From Symsagittifera roscoffensis (Eukaryota > Xenacoelomorpha > Acoela > Convolutidae), in contig NC_087068.1 of the NCBI RefSeq assembly GCF_963678635.1, forward strand, positions 13,891,872 to 13,955,871: 64,000 nucleotides of DNA. Direction: 5' to 3'. Made by a program: the position numbers and the translations under genes. Each line of letters opens with the position of its first letter. The stretch's first letter is position 1. Shown in pieces: positions 11,601 through 23,077 of this stretch. The notes beneath the pieces are model-generated. The model did not search any database. It was not told where the DNA came from and saw nothing but the letters and a program-made list of their open reading frames with translations.

Positions 11601-14600
11601 GAAATAAGTCAAGGCTCTGCAACATTTTTTGAGATGTTTTTCTAATTTCATTTATGTAGTGTACATATTAATTTTGTGTGGTTTGTGGAAGACCTCAATG
11701 TAGGAAATATGAGTACCAGTGACAATAATGGAAAATTTCAAATTCTGCGCATAGTCCCTTCAAAATTCCCTGTACAAAATATTTCAATTCCGGAGCTAAC
11801 CATTTTCCATTTTTGTTTCTAAGAAAAACTAAAATTATGAAAGATGCTTGCAAGCGCGAAAATGCTAGCTAAAAACATCTGGTTATGGTTCTCAACAAAA
11901 AATCGTCAGTTTCTGAGTGTGTCATGATAATGGGTTTTTGATAAAAATTGAAAAACTACTGATTTGCCGTAATAAAAAAAATGATTGAAATGATTAAAAA
12001 ATAATGTTTTCTACTGCATAATCTTTAGCCCTTCAAAAAAAAACACAAAAAACTTTATGCAACCGCGTGAAACGCCTTGATTCTTTTACTTTTTGTATGT
12101 TTGTTTGTTTGCAATTTTAGGCCCAATAAAATTTAAAATATCCATAATTCAACTGAGTTCTGTTTTAGGACGAGTTCAAAGATGTCAATTTGGAAATATC
12201 GACATCATGTGCCATCACGGATAAATTCTATAACGGCGACAAAATAGATGAAGAAATTGAGTGGTGCAGAAGACTTTATGCCACACAAAGCATTAGCTAT
12301 CAAGTTCAAGGACCCCAATTTCCGGAAGGGGCTGAGCTGGAAACTATGAAAAAAAGTGTAGGACTTCAGGTCATGGTCGAGGTAGGGCACAAACGCTTTT
12401 CTAAATTGGTAAAGTTTTTTGTTTATACGGCTCAATTTTTTTAACGATGTTAATATATATAATCAATGTTTCAAAAACCAAAAGAAATCTACTTTGGGTC
12501 GCAAAAGACAGAAGGAATTAATTGAGCAAATGGATTCAATTGACCGGTCATTTGATGCAGTTTAATTTTGTGACTATTTTTGGAATTGATCTACAAGTTT
12601 TGTTTTGAAGGAAAAGCTATTTAAATTAAATGGTTTAAAGTTTATATTAAGCAAGCAAATCTTTTTTAAACTCAACTTTAATATTTTGAAATTTTTTTTA
12701 AATCAGAGAAATTTGAAGAAGCCGAAATTTAATGTTCAAATGGCTGCGCATTGAACTTTTTTTTCCAATAATGTCGAAGAAAATGACGGAATATTTGTGC
12801 TCGGCCCTTTTTTTTCCAGACATTCGACTTTTTAATTAGCAATTATTGACAAAGTCTTTTTTCTCATTCGATAAGTATTGTTGTCTTGAGCTTGAAATCA
12901 AAACGATATTTCTACAGTGAGTTTTTTCTGAAATTATGTTGCTTGAAAGACTGCCAATTTGGCCAACTTGAGACAATTAACTTGCTATTATTTTTCGTGC
13001 TGTTAAAGCTTAAGCGGAGATTTAGTCCGTCAAAAAAATCGTTACAAATTGGATGAAGCATGCTCTCTGGTCTGTTTTTATTTTGGCTAATGCACTGTAC
13101 AATATTTCCTACTTTACATAGCTTGTGGTGGGATGACTTTCAAAAAAAAACCTTAAAATAATTTGAAATTTTCGCCAATTTTTTGAATTAATTTAAACTA
13201 CTCCATAGAAACTAAAATGCAGTTAGAAGAAAGTCAGGGTTTTGCCCTAAAATGAGCACTCGTGATGAATTTTTGTGCTGGTTTTGTCTTACGATACAAA
13301 TATTTTCTTGCAAAGCTAGAGCAGGGAGTAAATTTTACTTTGGTTGTATGATTTAGCATAGCGAAACCCTCTTAGCCTAGAGATTAATTGCTTTGAACAC
13401 TTGGAAGAAATTAAAATCGACTATTTGGTTGTTAGGTTGATGTAAGACAAAAATTTAGAAAAAAAATGAATTATTTTTGTCAAGATGACGTCGTTAAATT
13501 TTTTTTGTGTTTTGTTGAGGGTTAGGGATGGGGCTAGATAGAATCTCAATAAATGAGCGAATGCGTGAAAGTTTCCGACATGTCTAGTTGTTAAGTGAAT
13601 TAATGATCAGTTTATAAATAGGTATTTAAAGTCAGAACTAAGCGAACATCTGCGTCCAGCTAAAAACCGCAACAAATTTAAAAAAAAACAGATCAATTTT
13701 TTTAGTTTACTATAAATTTTACATTAGTCAGAACTGTTTGATTCTTGCAAACATCAAATTGCTTTGTTTTTTGCACTGATTTTAGGTTAACTGCTTCAAC
13801 AATGGTGGCAATTGGCAGCATGGAGAGGATAATTCTTCGTTTATACATTTCTTGTGTAAAAAAGAACTTCTGGAACCGGATTTTGTGAAGAATGACACCC
13901 TCGTAGACCTGACAGAACAAGCCCAGGCGGTTATGCAAAGTTACTTCCTGTACAAAACTGAAACAGAGCTGAGCAGTAAATACCCGTCTGTGAGTTTTTT
14001 CTTGATTGTTTCTTTTTCTCTCCTACCTATCACAACGAGGTAGATGATTGAGCTCTCCGTACAAAATCAGTTTAATTTCATAATCTTCAGTGACATTTGA
14101 ATGCGGTTTAGTATTTTGCGTTTAAGTCACTCAGGTAGAAGGGTAGATTTAACATTTAAACAATAGAAGGAAGAAAATTGTTTCATTTAGTGGAAACATG
14201 AGACGGAGAATCGACGACATCTTATTATATTTTGCATGGATAAATTCTGTTGATTTTTTTAAATTTGCAATTTTTTTCTGAAACAATTTCTTGAATTATC
14301 AAGGGATGCCCTAAACATTTCACATTTGAATTTAAATGTGGAATTTTAGAGCTTACGGTGACTTTATTTGAAGAAAATTGCTCTTTGTCCAAATTTCAAA
14401 GAAGTAATGTAACTTTTACCTTCAGTATAGTTTTATTAAGACCACATTCGGCGATAGAAATAATATTTTTCTAGGGAACTGTTTTTTACCTAAACTACAA
14501 AAAAAATTATTGCACTCAAAAGTAAATATTGAGTTCAAAAGTAAATTTCAAAGTTCAGAGGTGACTAAAAAGTCCTGAATGTTCCGACTGCGCCTTAAGG

Positions 14601-16815
14601 TCCAAGATATAAATAATCTTTTTTCGAAAATTAAAAACTGGAAAAATTTTTTAAAATCTGTTTTTTTACATTACGAGGCCAAACTGTGCATTGGATAGGA
14701 GTACAATTTTGTGTCTGTATGTTCCTGGATTCCAGAGACAAGTCTTTAAACATGTTAAAATTTTGTCGGATCCATCAAAGAGAAGGAAAGAACAAAAGAA
14801 GAACAAAGGGAGCGTCCTTGTAGTGGAATCCGCTTACAATGCACAAAATGCATAGTTTGGCCTCGTAATGTAAAAATTAATTTCTACCATGCGCCATTAA
14901 GACCACAATCAGCGATAGAAATAATATTTTTAGAGGGAACTGTTTTTAAATTACAAAAAAATATATTGCACTCTGAGTTCAAAGGTAATGTGCAAAGTTC
15001 AAAGATTACTTAAAAGTCCTGGATGTTTCGACTGCGCCTTAAGGTTCATGATATAAATTGTCTTTTTTTTGAAATTCAAAAATTGGAAAAATTTTCTAAA
15101 ATCTAATTTTTTCTAGTTTTTTGAAATATTACCCTACCATGCGCTATTTTAAATACATTGTGACTTATTTGGCGTATAGCAACAAATTAATATGTCCTAA
15201 TAATTAGCCTCAAATCAAACTGGAACGATTTTTAACCGGAATAAAATTTGCCGCCCACGCGTTATTAGAACGAAATATATAGAGCGTATTGGTTCTGAAT
15301 AGGCTAAATTGGCTATTTTTCAAATCTCCAAAAGTGAATGATTTTTTTTTCTAAATAAAAGCTCTTGGCGCTAGTGCACTTCCAATTTTAAAGCTCCAGA
15401 AGTAAAATTTTGGCCAAAAAACGACCCCTAGCTCAAATTTACCATATTTTCTGAGCGAGTGTCAAAAGAAAGGCATTTCGAAGGCCTCATTGGTCTGACT
15501 ACACTTTAGCGTCAAAGTAATTTTAAAAAAATTTCTCCTCACACACAGTATATGAAGAACAAAAAAGATACATTTGCGTCTGGTAACAGAATAAGAGCAA
15601 TTTGCTAGCCCTAATTTACTTTAAAATGATTTAGTAGGACCTGTACGCTTTAAAACGACAGAAATTACGCGTTTTTATCCCAATTTTATTTATTGTAGTC
15701 CAAAATTTAATCGCGACAGCTAAAGAACAAATATTTGCCGACAAAATAGGTTGTAATTTTGAGCTGGTGATATCAAACAATTTCAGATGATATAGGAATG
15801 CCATTCAAAAATCGAAACTTGTCTTGATAAAAAACTACCCGAACACCATTACGAGGCCAAACTGTGCACTGGATAGGAGTACAATTTTGTGTCTGTATGT
15901 TCCTGGATTCCAGAGACAAGTCTTTAAACATGTTAAAGTTTTGTCGGAACGATCAAAGAGAAGGATAGAACAAAAGAAGAACAAAGGGAGCGTCCTTGTT
16001 GCGGAATCCGCTTACAATGCACAAAATGCACATTTTGGCCTCGTACTGACAAATATTCCGTCGCAAGCCGGAAAACTAACGGAAAAAAGGTCCCACTAGT
16101 TCGCTTTAAATTATAAAATGTAGCCCCTGGTTGTGAGAATAGGGTGTGCAAATAATCACTGTTTTGAAATTGAAAGCTGTGTGAACAATTTGGACTAAAG
16201 AGCAGTCAGAGAAATCAAAGGTTTTCCCTGATTCGAGTAGTGTTTTTGTGCCTAACAGCAAATGAAATCCAGAAAAAAACTTGAAGGCATAATTGAAATG
16301 GAGTGATTTTTCAATGAGTTCCGCACGAGTTTCTGTATTTGACTTCAATTGTTACAATTATTGTGAAGCAAAATTAAAAATGCCTGGGGTTTTATTTGTT
16401 TGATGTCTGAAAAATATCAAGGATATATTATGATTTTTATAAACAAAACTAAAAAATAGAAAAACGGAGGGTTTTATCTTTAAAAACAGCATTAATCTTG
16501 GAATCTCGTCAAGCGCTTAAGTATCAGAATTTTGTTCTTTGAGCAATATTGTTGTACTAACTCGCCAACAAAAACTCTTTTGGACTATAACGCCTTAAAA
16601 AATTAACCCTACTCGAATCGAGACAGCTATACCGGAAAAAAATACAGCATTATTTGTATGAAAACTTTGTTGTAATGCAAGGAATGGCTGCAAATCGGTT
16701 CTCTTTTTAGTTCTTCGCTTACTGGGTGGTTGACTCCAGCTTTGGTGTGAAACACGTGGCAGGCTTGGCACTAATACTAACCACTCTCGTCAGCCGAATG
16801 ATCCTTTCGGAATGA
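8658..16815 (+). CDS. Gene 1: secreted or surface-anchored 217-aa protein, four exons
   Basis: Exons are 8658-8789, 12169-12381, 13786-13989 and 16711-16815 (44, 71, 68 and 34 codons plus stop). All donors are GT (gtacgt, gtaggg, gtgagt), all acceptors AG, and every intron is phase 0. The model rests on exact exon-by-exon agreement with the paralogue at 30,580. The protein starts MESTRLSFLLFCVAVIGIGL, a signal peptide with likely cleavage near VDS|S. The mature part has Cys35, 58, 77, 118 and 139, and sequons at N131 (NSS) and N151 (NDT). The C-terminus, after WVVDSSFGVKH, is a short hydrophobic run ending SRMILSE, which could be a GPI-attachment signal or a weak membrane anchor. The odd cysteine number may mean a free or intermolecular cysteine. 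The start ATG follows ggcaaaa. No AATAAA follows the stop nearby, unlike gene 2. I do not recognise the family. Expression is unproven, but all frames are intact. Confidence 0.85.
9060..9460 (+). repeat. Intron 1 direct repeat, copy A
   Basis: This stretch of gene 1 intron 1 is repeated about 1.31 kb downstream (about 10,370-10,760). Shared landmarks are 'caattcc.ttttagaataagtg', the run 'tactttgacaataacatatg' with 'tcattttgcga.agtc' after it, and 'tctggattat.ataattgat'. The copies have many substitutions, so the duplication is old. It produces short open frames at 9,000 and 10,255 that are not genes. Confidence 0.7.
9462..10065 (+). repeat. Degenerate ~200-bp tandem repeat in gene 1 intron 1
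   Basis: Three successive units of about 200 bp share the order 'agtttttgtc.gta', '.gtataaaa.gtttat', 'gagct(g/c)(c/t)tg.aaaa', 'ttcgctttcaaaaa' and 'tgtcaagaaa'. A truncated fourth unit begins near 10,768 ('ttgaaaagcagtttttgtca'), after the second copy of the 9,060 duplication. Identity between units is low. Non-coding. Confidence 0.6.
10370..10760 (+). repeat. Intron 1 direct repeat, copy B
   Basis: Second copy of the stretch at 9,060-9,460, followed, as in the first copy, by the start of a ~200-bp degenerate unit. The larger duplicated block is therefore repeat plus tandem array. It lies within gene 1 intron 1. Confidence 0.68.
11090..11150 (+). repeat. 29-bp perfect tandem duplication
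   Basis: The unit 'ttcttgagcattcaaatcac' plus 'aaattgttt' occurs twice in a row. It lies in gene 1 intron 1 and looks like a recent slippage or small duplication event. The stretch at about 11,225-11,306 then resembles the real acceptor region of exon 2 ('gcccaata.aatttaaaa.atcc' ending 'ttttccag'), but no exon follows it. Confidence 0.7.
12764..13265 (+). mobile_element. Helitron-like non-autonomous element, diverged, in gene 1 intron 2
   Basis: It starts TCCAATAATGTCGAAG and then has the family words 'gacggaatatttgtgctcgg', 'cagacattcgactttttaa', 'ttgttgtcttgagct', 'gcttgtggtgggatga' and 'cagggttttgccct', which keeps most of the 3' hairpin. Ends are approximate because the tail after the hairpin has diverged. 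No open frame. It is the same family as 19,109-19,635 and 32,680-33,192 and accounts for about a third of intron 2. Confidence 0.75.
14430..15750 (-). mobile_element. Diverged Helitron-like element with duplicated 3' part, gene 1 intron 3
   Basis: On the minus strand this matches the Helitron-like family: 'gactgcgccttaaggt' (two copies, about 14,585 and 15,030), 'acgcgttattagaacgaaatat' near 15,255 and 'ggctaaattggctatttttcaaa' near 15,300. A block of about 230 bp ('agcgatagaaataatatttt' through 'actggaaaaattttttaaaatctg') occurs twice, at 14,450-14,655 and 14,900-15,110. The 5' end near 15,720-15,750 is badly eroded. The first block is split by the MITE at 14,669. Confidence 0.5.
14669..14870 (+). 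repeat. MITE family 1, 202 bp, best-preserved copy
   Basis: Ends are CATTACGAGGCCAAACTGTG and GCATAGTTTGGCCTCGTAATG, near-perfect terminal inverted repeats, flanked by TA on both sides (ttttTA and TAaaaa). The sister block about 450 bp downstream ('aaatctaattttttctag' leading to 'ctaccatgcgc') serves as an approximate empty site, supporting insertion at TA. A TA duplication and short inverted repeats fit a Tc1/mariner-type MITE. No coding capacity. Confidence 0.88.
15847..16048 (+). repeat. MITE family 1, 202 bp
   Basis: Same orientation and almost the same sequence as the copy at 14,669, only about 1 kb away in gene 1 intron 3. The left end CATTACGAGGCCAAACTGTG is intact; the right end reads CTCGTACTG with one change. 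The 91-codon open frame covering it is a repeat translation, not a gene. Confidence 0.85.
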
Positions 16816-17076
16816 TTGCAGTTCTTGAATCCAGCCTGAAGAAACAAACGAAAGGAGTGAAAAACTCACACTGCATCCAAACTATATATTTCATACATTC
16901 TCGTGGATTAATTTGAGGTTCAAATCATATATCACTAAAAATAACTATTTTTCTAGCAAATTCACGATGAAACCCTCTAATTAAATAGCTCCCCTATTTT
17001 GACATAATCAATGGATACCTGTTTTCAACGTGGATCTTCATTTGAAACAGTCAAGCTGTAATAACTTTTCTGGCTA

Positions 17077-17943
17077 CAGTGCTGATTTAAAATATCCGGA
17101 CAAAACAAACAAAACTAGAATTTTCTAGCGGGTTTTTCTCAAATTGGGTTTCAAAGTGAAGAGAACAAAAGATGCTTAAAATTTCACCAGAATTAATATG
17201 ATGCATTTTCCCGTCCAAATTTCTTAACCTATATTTTACCTCGAAAATAGATAATTTGGCTTATATAATTAATCAAGAAATACGATGAAGTTACATTGTT
17301 TTTAGATGAGAAAATTATATCATAAGAAGCCTCTTACACATCCCAACAAAGTTAAACAAAGAAAGGTTGAATCTCCAAAAACCTATATAAGAGAAAATAT
17401 TTTTACTTGATAGTCAAGAAATACAATTTTTACAATGTAAAACTCAAAATTTTAGCTCAAAAACAAATTTTAAACAATTTGCGCAAGTTTTTGGAGGATT
17501 AAGCCTTCTAGAACTTTGTTGTGATGTGTATGAGTCTTCTTGTGATATAAATTTCTCATCTATTAACAATGTATTTTCAGCGTAATTCTTGATTAATCAA
17601 AAAAAACCAAATAGATCCGGTTTTGGTGTAAAGTTTGAGTTGAGAACTTTGGAGAAAATTGCACCATATTAATTCTGGTGAAATTCTGAGCAACTTTTGA
17701 TCTCTTTGCATTTTGTTTTATCTTAAACCAATTTGAGAAAAGCGCGTTTGAAGTTTCAAAATTTGGTCGTTTTGTCCGGTTAATTCAAATCAGCACCCTA
17801 TATTCTGACAAATATGCATCTTTATGCATCTGAGCAACTTTTGATTTCTTTGCATTTTGTTTTTATCTTAAACCAATTTGAGAAAAGCGCGTTTGAAGTT
17901 TCAAAATTTGGTCGTTTTGTCCGGTTAATTCAAATCAGCACTG
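17077..17943. mobile_element. Foldback-type element with ~300-bp inverted arms
   Basis: The left end CAGTGCTGATTT (17,077) and right end AAATCAGCACTG (17,943) are flanked by TA on both sides. About 300 bp inward from each end pairs imperfectly: 'ttctcaaattggg', 'tttcaccagaattaatatg', 'taatcaagaa' and 'acatca/ccaacaaagtt' on the left return reversed on the right, with the centre near 17,430. The right terminus is tandemly duplicated: 17,688-17,800 repeats at 17,832-17,943 (offset 144 bp), including part of the flanking 'tatattct'. No open frame. The TA flanks suggest a Tc1/mariner-like or related mobiliser. Confidence 0.78.
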
Positions 17944-19108
17944 TATATTCTAGTAAGTGAACTAAAAAAGAAGGAAATGTCTAAAAGAATTTTCTGGATG
18001 AAACGCCAAATACAGCAACAGTAGAGTGACACAGTAGGGAAAAAGAAAAACCTTTGTTCACATAATCACCCCAATAACCATGTGGTTTTTACACCCTCTG
18101 AAGTTAATAAATAAGAAATTTTAGTGATGACAGCGAACCAAAAACTTGATTTTTTTGTTACAAAACAAAATTGATTTTCATTCATAAATCGTGTATTTTT
18201 TTTTCAGTTATACTCACCTTAATCATTTGTAATTTATCGTTTTTAGCTACTTTTCAATTCGTCCAAAACTTTAAACTGGTGCCATTTTTCTCTGTATCCT
18301 TTGTTCAATTTTGTTTTAAATGCTTCAATTTTGTCAGCTATCAGTAAATATTTTAGCGAATTTAGGAAGAATACGAGCGCGGTATTTGTACTCGAAATAT
18401 TTTTTTTCTCTAGAAAACTTTGATTTTTCAACTAAATTTTTTTTGATACCATCAGAAAGCCAGTAAGGTCCTGAGCTCAAATTCGACGAGAATCTTTTTT
18501 GAAGAGTTATGTAGGCCTGAAAAAAAAATCGTTTCGACTGATTTGGAACAATTAACGCTCACAATGTATTGTTCTACAAAGCGTGCGCATCAATTTAATT
18601 CGGAAATAGTTCAAATTTAAACGAGGCAAGCTGCATTTCATAATTGTTACGTCAAATAAAATTATGAAAAATTAATTACACTTTCTTTTTGAAAATCATT
18701 TATCTTAATTCAGAACTTCGCCATGCAGTCAATATGAACAGTCTTTATGCAGCTTGGGTTTCAATATTCCATTAAAAATCTCAAATCAAATAATTGTCGA
18801 CAGCTGACAAATTTGCAATATTTCAGAGCAAAATTTTCAGTGCATTTGAGATCTCCACGACAATGATAAAGTATTTGCTTTTTAAGTCATGAATGTATTA
18901 GAGAAATATAGGTAACTAAATAACCACGTTAACAGTAGCTGCATATGATACAATTCGGTGCAATGAGGAAGCGGTTCTCAAACAATTCTGTACAACTCCA
19001 TAAAAAAGACTCCAGATTAGCAGCTAAGTTTTTTCCATACTGTAGAGCGACATGTTAAACAATTTTCGAAACCATGAAATTGTATGCACTTTTTAATAAT
19101 TTTATTGT
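17944..19108. other. Unassigned AT-rich intergenic DNA
   Basis: No gene or named element seen. A 62-codon minus-strand open frame (18,243-18,431) has no recognisable motif and biased low-complexity composition. Confidence 0.3.
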
Positions 19109-19635
19109 TCCGACTTTCGATACGAAAGTAACGGAATATTTGTGCTCGGGGTGGGTTTTTTTTCTTCAGACAAATGTCAACTTTTTAACTAGCCATTTTT
19201 GACGGAATTTCTTAATATCATGCAAAAGGTATTGTTGTCCTGAGCCTAAATTTGAAAATATATTTCACCTGTGATCATTTTTCGTAAAGTTATGGGGGTT
19301 TAAATATTGCCAATTTGGCCAATTTGGGACAATTAACGCGCGACAAAAAATTCGAGCTATTAACGCGTAAGCGGAGATTTAATCCGTCTTAAAAATCGTT
19401 CCAAATTGGTTGAACGAAGCTTATTTGCCATAATTGATTTGTTACAAGGAACAAAATCTATCCTTTTACACTTTATATGGCGTGTGGGGGGATGATTTTC
19501 ATTTAAAAGTTTCAAATTTTAGAAGAAAAAAATTTCATTTTTATATGTCATAATTTTTTTAATGTTATTATTGCTCCATAAACCTTAAAAGGCAGTTGGA
19601 ACATTCAGGGCTTCGCCCTGATACGAGCAGTCTTG
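19109..19635 (+). mobile_element. Helitron-like non-autonomous element
   Basis: It begins TCCGACTTTCGATACGAAAG, whose CTTTCG-ATA-CGAAAG makes a small 5' hairpin, then 'taacggaatatttgtgctcgg'. It ends with the hairpin CAGGGC-TTC-GCCCTG, 'atacgagcagt', then CTTG before T. There are no inverted repeats at the ends and no target duplication, as expected for Helitrons. The 3' hairpin about 11 bases before the terminus is diagnostic. About 527 bp and non-coding, so non-autonomous. Confidence 0.85.
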
Positions 19636-19891
19636 TTTAATTTTGTGTTTAATTTTAAGTTTTTGGGTTTAGTTCAATTTTTTTTTGCTCAAAAACACAA
19701 TAACTAAAGATTTCTTCATATATGAAAAACCACGAGAACATGAGAAAAAATTAACAGACAAGCTGCATGAGATTCGCCATTCTTAAGTTCTTTAAAACAG
19801 ATTTATAATACATGAACTAAATATTTTGTATTTTGATAGAAATTGTGGGCTGTTTTATAGACAGATTCAAAATTAGCTTATCATATGAAAT

Positions 19892-20300
19892 CAGTAGCGG
19901 ATTTAGGGGAGGCGGGACAGGTTGACTGTCGCTTTTCTCTCCCCTCAAGTTTTCGACCCCCTACCAACCCAAAGGGTTCCTCCCCCTTTGCACTATTTCG
20001 AAATGCTCATTTTGACTGAAAGACTCAAAAACTTTTCTATATGCGCCTTTGGCGCCAATATGTAGTAAGTTTGCGGGTCGAGAGCGCGCCAAAAGAACGC
20101 TATTTTTTTGTCAGAAACGCTTTTTTGGCCTGTTTTTTTTAATCTTGCCTGTGGCGCAGATAATTTTGTCAAACAAAAGGGTCAAACAGTGATTAGGGAT
20201 TGCTCAGAAATTCAATCGATCAAAAGAAAAAAGATCACTAAAATTATCGAACTTTCTTTTGAAAATGTGCACCTCTCGAGAAAATTTTAGGTCCAGTCTG
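19892..20300 (-). repeat. hAT-type MITE (CAGGGGCGGATTTAGG ends), eroded copy
   Basis: The left end CAGTAGCGGATTTAGGGG and right end 'ttaggtccagtctg' are eroded forms of the terminal repeat seen at 37,820. The interior has 'ttcgacccccta', 'caacccaaagggttcc', 'tttggcgccaatat' and 'ctcgagaaaat' in family order. The flanking octamers 'tatgaaat' and 'tatcaaac' are only partly alike. Orientation is opposite to the copy at 37,820. Confidence 0.7.
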
Positions 20301-20755
20301 TATCAAACGAAACTTTTAAATAATAACTTTACATAAATTAAACGGTTTGAAATTTTGGGTCTTCCTTTTTTTTCTACATTTTTTTTCAGCTTTAGACAAG
20401 CAATGAAGACAAGTAAAATTGCTAAGAAGTAGACAGAAAAAAAGCATATGAAACTTGTTATGACACAATTTGTTTGACAAAACTTAGAGTCAAGAGTTTG
20501 TCCTAAAACAGTTCTTTTCCAGCTCAATTAATTTATCAAAGTTTGCTCTACTTTTAGTAGAGACAACGAGGTATAAAAAAGTCTAAATATGTGCTTAATG
20601 GCACATTAATTTGACAAACCCGTTTCCTTTTACGTACTGGCTTCATCGATATGTGAGTCTTTCGCTGAACTTTTAGCTGAACTTCAGACAATGTTTTTTT
20701 TCTAAAATTATCCGCTTCAAGGACTCTATCTTACGTTCTCTTTCGTAATTTACAG

Positions 20756-21292
20756 GGTGTATCGAATGAAGTGTTGATAAAAAGCTTGCCATTTCATAAC
20801 CGTTGATCTGTTTGACTTCAAATTTGTAGAAAGTCTGCAAAATGACAAAAATTTGATTTAAAATGAAAACTGCACTGGATAGATCGACGTGATAAAAGTA
20901 TCCGCATAATTCTAACAATTTTGTGTTTCCAAGCTAACAAATTGTTTTTGAAATTTTGTCCATACGTTAAAGAAAAGAGCACAATGGTTTTTAAATTGCA
21001 AGAAGAAAAGCGGTTCATTTGTTTAATCGCAATTTATCAAAGCGCACCGAAAGTTCGTAGGATGTTCATGGAAGACGTCGCGACATGTAACTGTAAAGGG
21101 CGTGTTCTGTGGTTAAGTATCAAACAAATTTATGTGTCGGCGAAGCCCTATACCCTGGCCAACCCAGAGTTTGGATCTTAATCCCCTCGATTTTGGGCTG
21201 TGGGGCCCAGAAATGCGAGGATTCACTAAAAAACTTGAAGAAAAAAAAGAGTCTGTGTGGCGCAAAATGGCGTACATTTCCATTTTTTGTAC
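20756..21292 (+). pseudogene. Mariner-like transposon relic, internally deleted
   Basis: The start 'cagggtgtatcgaatgaag' looks like a mariner/Tc1-type terminal repeat. An ATG at 20,984 opens MVFKLQEEKRFICLIAIYQS, then APKVRRMF, which resembles the N-terminal helix-turn-helix of mariner-like transposases. About 100 bp further, in another frame, WPTQSLDLNPLDFGLWG matches the conserved (S)PDLNPLDF.LWG motif around the third catalytic aspartate. The catalytic core between them is missing, so this is an internally deleted, frame-broken copy. I could not find the matching right end. Confidence 0.65.
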
Positions 21293-23077
21293 CATTTTAG
21301 CAGTTATTAAACTTTCCGTCTGTTCTCTTATTTGTAGAATAAATTATCTACTAATCTTCTCTCAAAAAAGTTATAGTGTTTTCAAAAATAACAATTTGTT
21401 TTGAAAATTGGATTACATACAAAATTTGTTCCTTTATCTCCGCAACATGAACATTGTATCTTCAATTTTGTTTATATTTTCCCGTCCTGAAAAAAATGGA
21501 TTGCTGTCAATATTATTCAGATAACGTAGCAAGACCTAAAAAAATTGATTTGAATTGGTTTAAAAGCAATTTAGTTTTGATACAAAATTGTTGTTTAGCA
21601 ATCAAATTCAATCGACTCTAAAATGAGTTAATTTCATTTTTTGTCAAATTTTTTGGGTTACAAAAAATTTTACCAACAAGAAAATCCTATTTTCTCAACT
21701 AACAACAAAACGATTTAAACTGGTTTCCGTCTACGTTTTTGTATACACAATCTAAATAATAAAAGTATATTGATGATTGAAAAATTTCAATGGAGAATTA
21801 AAAAAATGTAATTTCTAGTCACGTATCATTACAAAAAGCAACCTAAAAAATCAAAAAACTCCAAAAAACAAAAAACAGGCCAAAAAGGCTGAAAATTTTA
21901 GAAAATTATCGAACTTTTTTGTGTAAATCTGGTGGGGGAAAAATTAGAAAACATTCTTCACAAATTTGAGAAAAAATTGCGTTTTATAGTCGTTTAGCAA
22001 ATTTTTTAGCATATTTTTAGCAGAATTAATTGGTCTAAATCAATATGAATTGGTTTTAAATCTAGTAAATGCATCCTTTTTTCGACCACAAAAGTTTTAT
22101 TCAAAACGATTTAAATTAACTTTTTTGAGATTTTGGCAGATTTCAGTACCTTACAGAATGCATTTAAAGCGATCTTAAGTCAATTTTTTTGGCAATAAAA
22201 TGGATTTTTGTCCAAAATAAAAATCCCCATAATTCCATGTAAATCTATTTATGTATCTAAATGGGCTATCGTAAATCGATTTCTATACTTTATATTCTCT
22301 GTTGAAAAATCAATTTCAATCAATTTTAATCTCATTCGGTCGCTTTATATTCTTTTAGCTCAAAATTTAAAGCAAAAACTAGTTGAAAGAGTTGCTCCTC
22401 TTGATGTCGATATCAACTGAATGTTTTTGAAAGTTTTGCGCTGATAAATGTCAGAAATAATGCCTTGGCAATTTTTTGCAGAGACAGTTAATTGCATCAG
22501 ATGCATCAATTTACCCGATCAGGTGTAAATAAACAAAACTTTTTGCAATTTGCGGATCTACTCAACAATTGCCCTCCCTGTGGTATCTTTTAAAAAATCG
22601 CCACCCCCTATAAACAAAAGCCTTAAATAGCACTAGAGCGTTGTATTTAGAATTAAATTTTCGCTGCAATCTTGAAGGGGGTTTTTGTTAATTGGATCCC
22701 AATTTGCAATGAGAGGCTCCAAGATGTTAACAAATAAATGTCTTATTGTCAAAAAAGTATTACGTGTCTTAGTGTTTCAACAACATTAACAGCTCTCTGA
22801 CAAGTTTGATTGAGTGGAAAACAATTTTTGCAAACAAAGACAATTTTGTGTTTTGATTGAACCACGTACTTCTAAATATCTGCCTTAACCAAGCGTCAAA
22901 ACTTCAAAACCATTAGTTAAAAAAACGCTACGAAAATGTTTAATTTTTACAAACAAATCAAATGAGCACAAACTTTAAGATAAATTTGAATGAATGTGAA
23001 AACTAAAGGTTAGAACACATACCGCTGCTTGATTCTTTAGCTTAGATTACAGCAAGACTGCTAGTATATCAGGATAA
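21293..23077. other. Unassigned AT-rich intergenic DNA
   Basis: No supported gene. The 70-codon open frame at 22,208-22,420 has no known motif. A short GC-rich patch ('gccctccctgtgg', 'cgccaccccctataaac') near 22,570-22,615 may be MITE debris. Confidence 0.3.

Noticed and set aside
15824-16151. 91-codon plus frame and 72-codon minus frame
   Set aside because: They cover the MITE at 15,847 and reflect its sequence.
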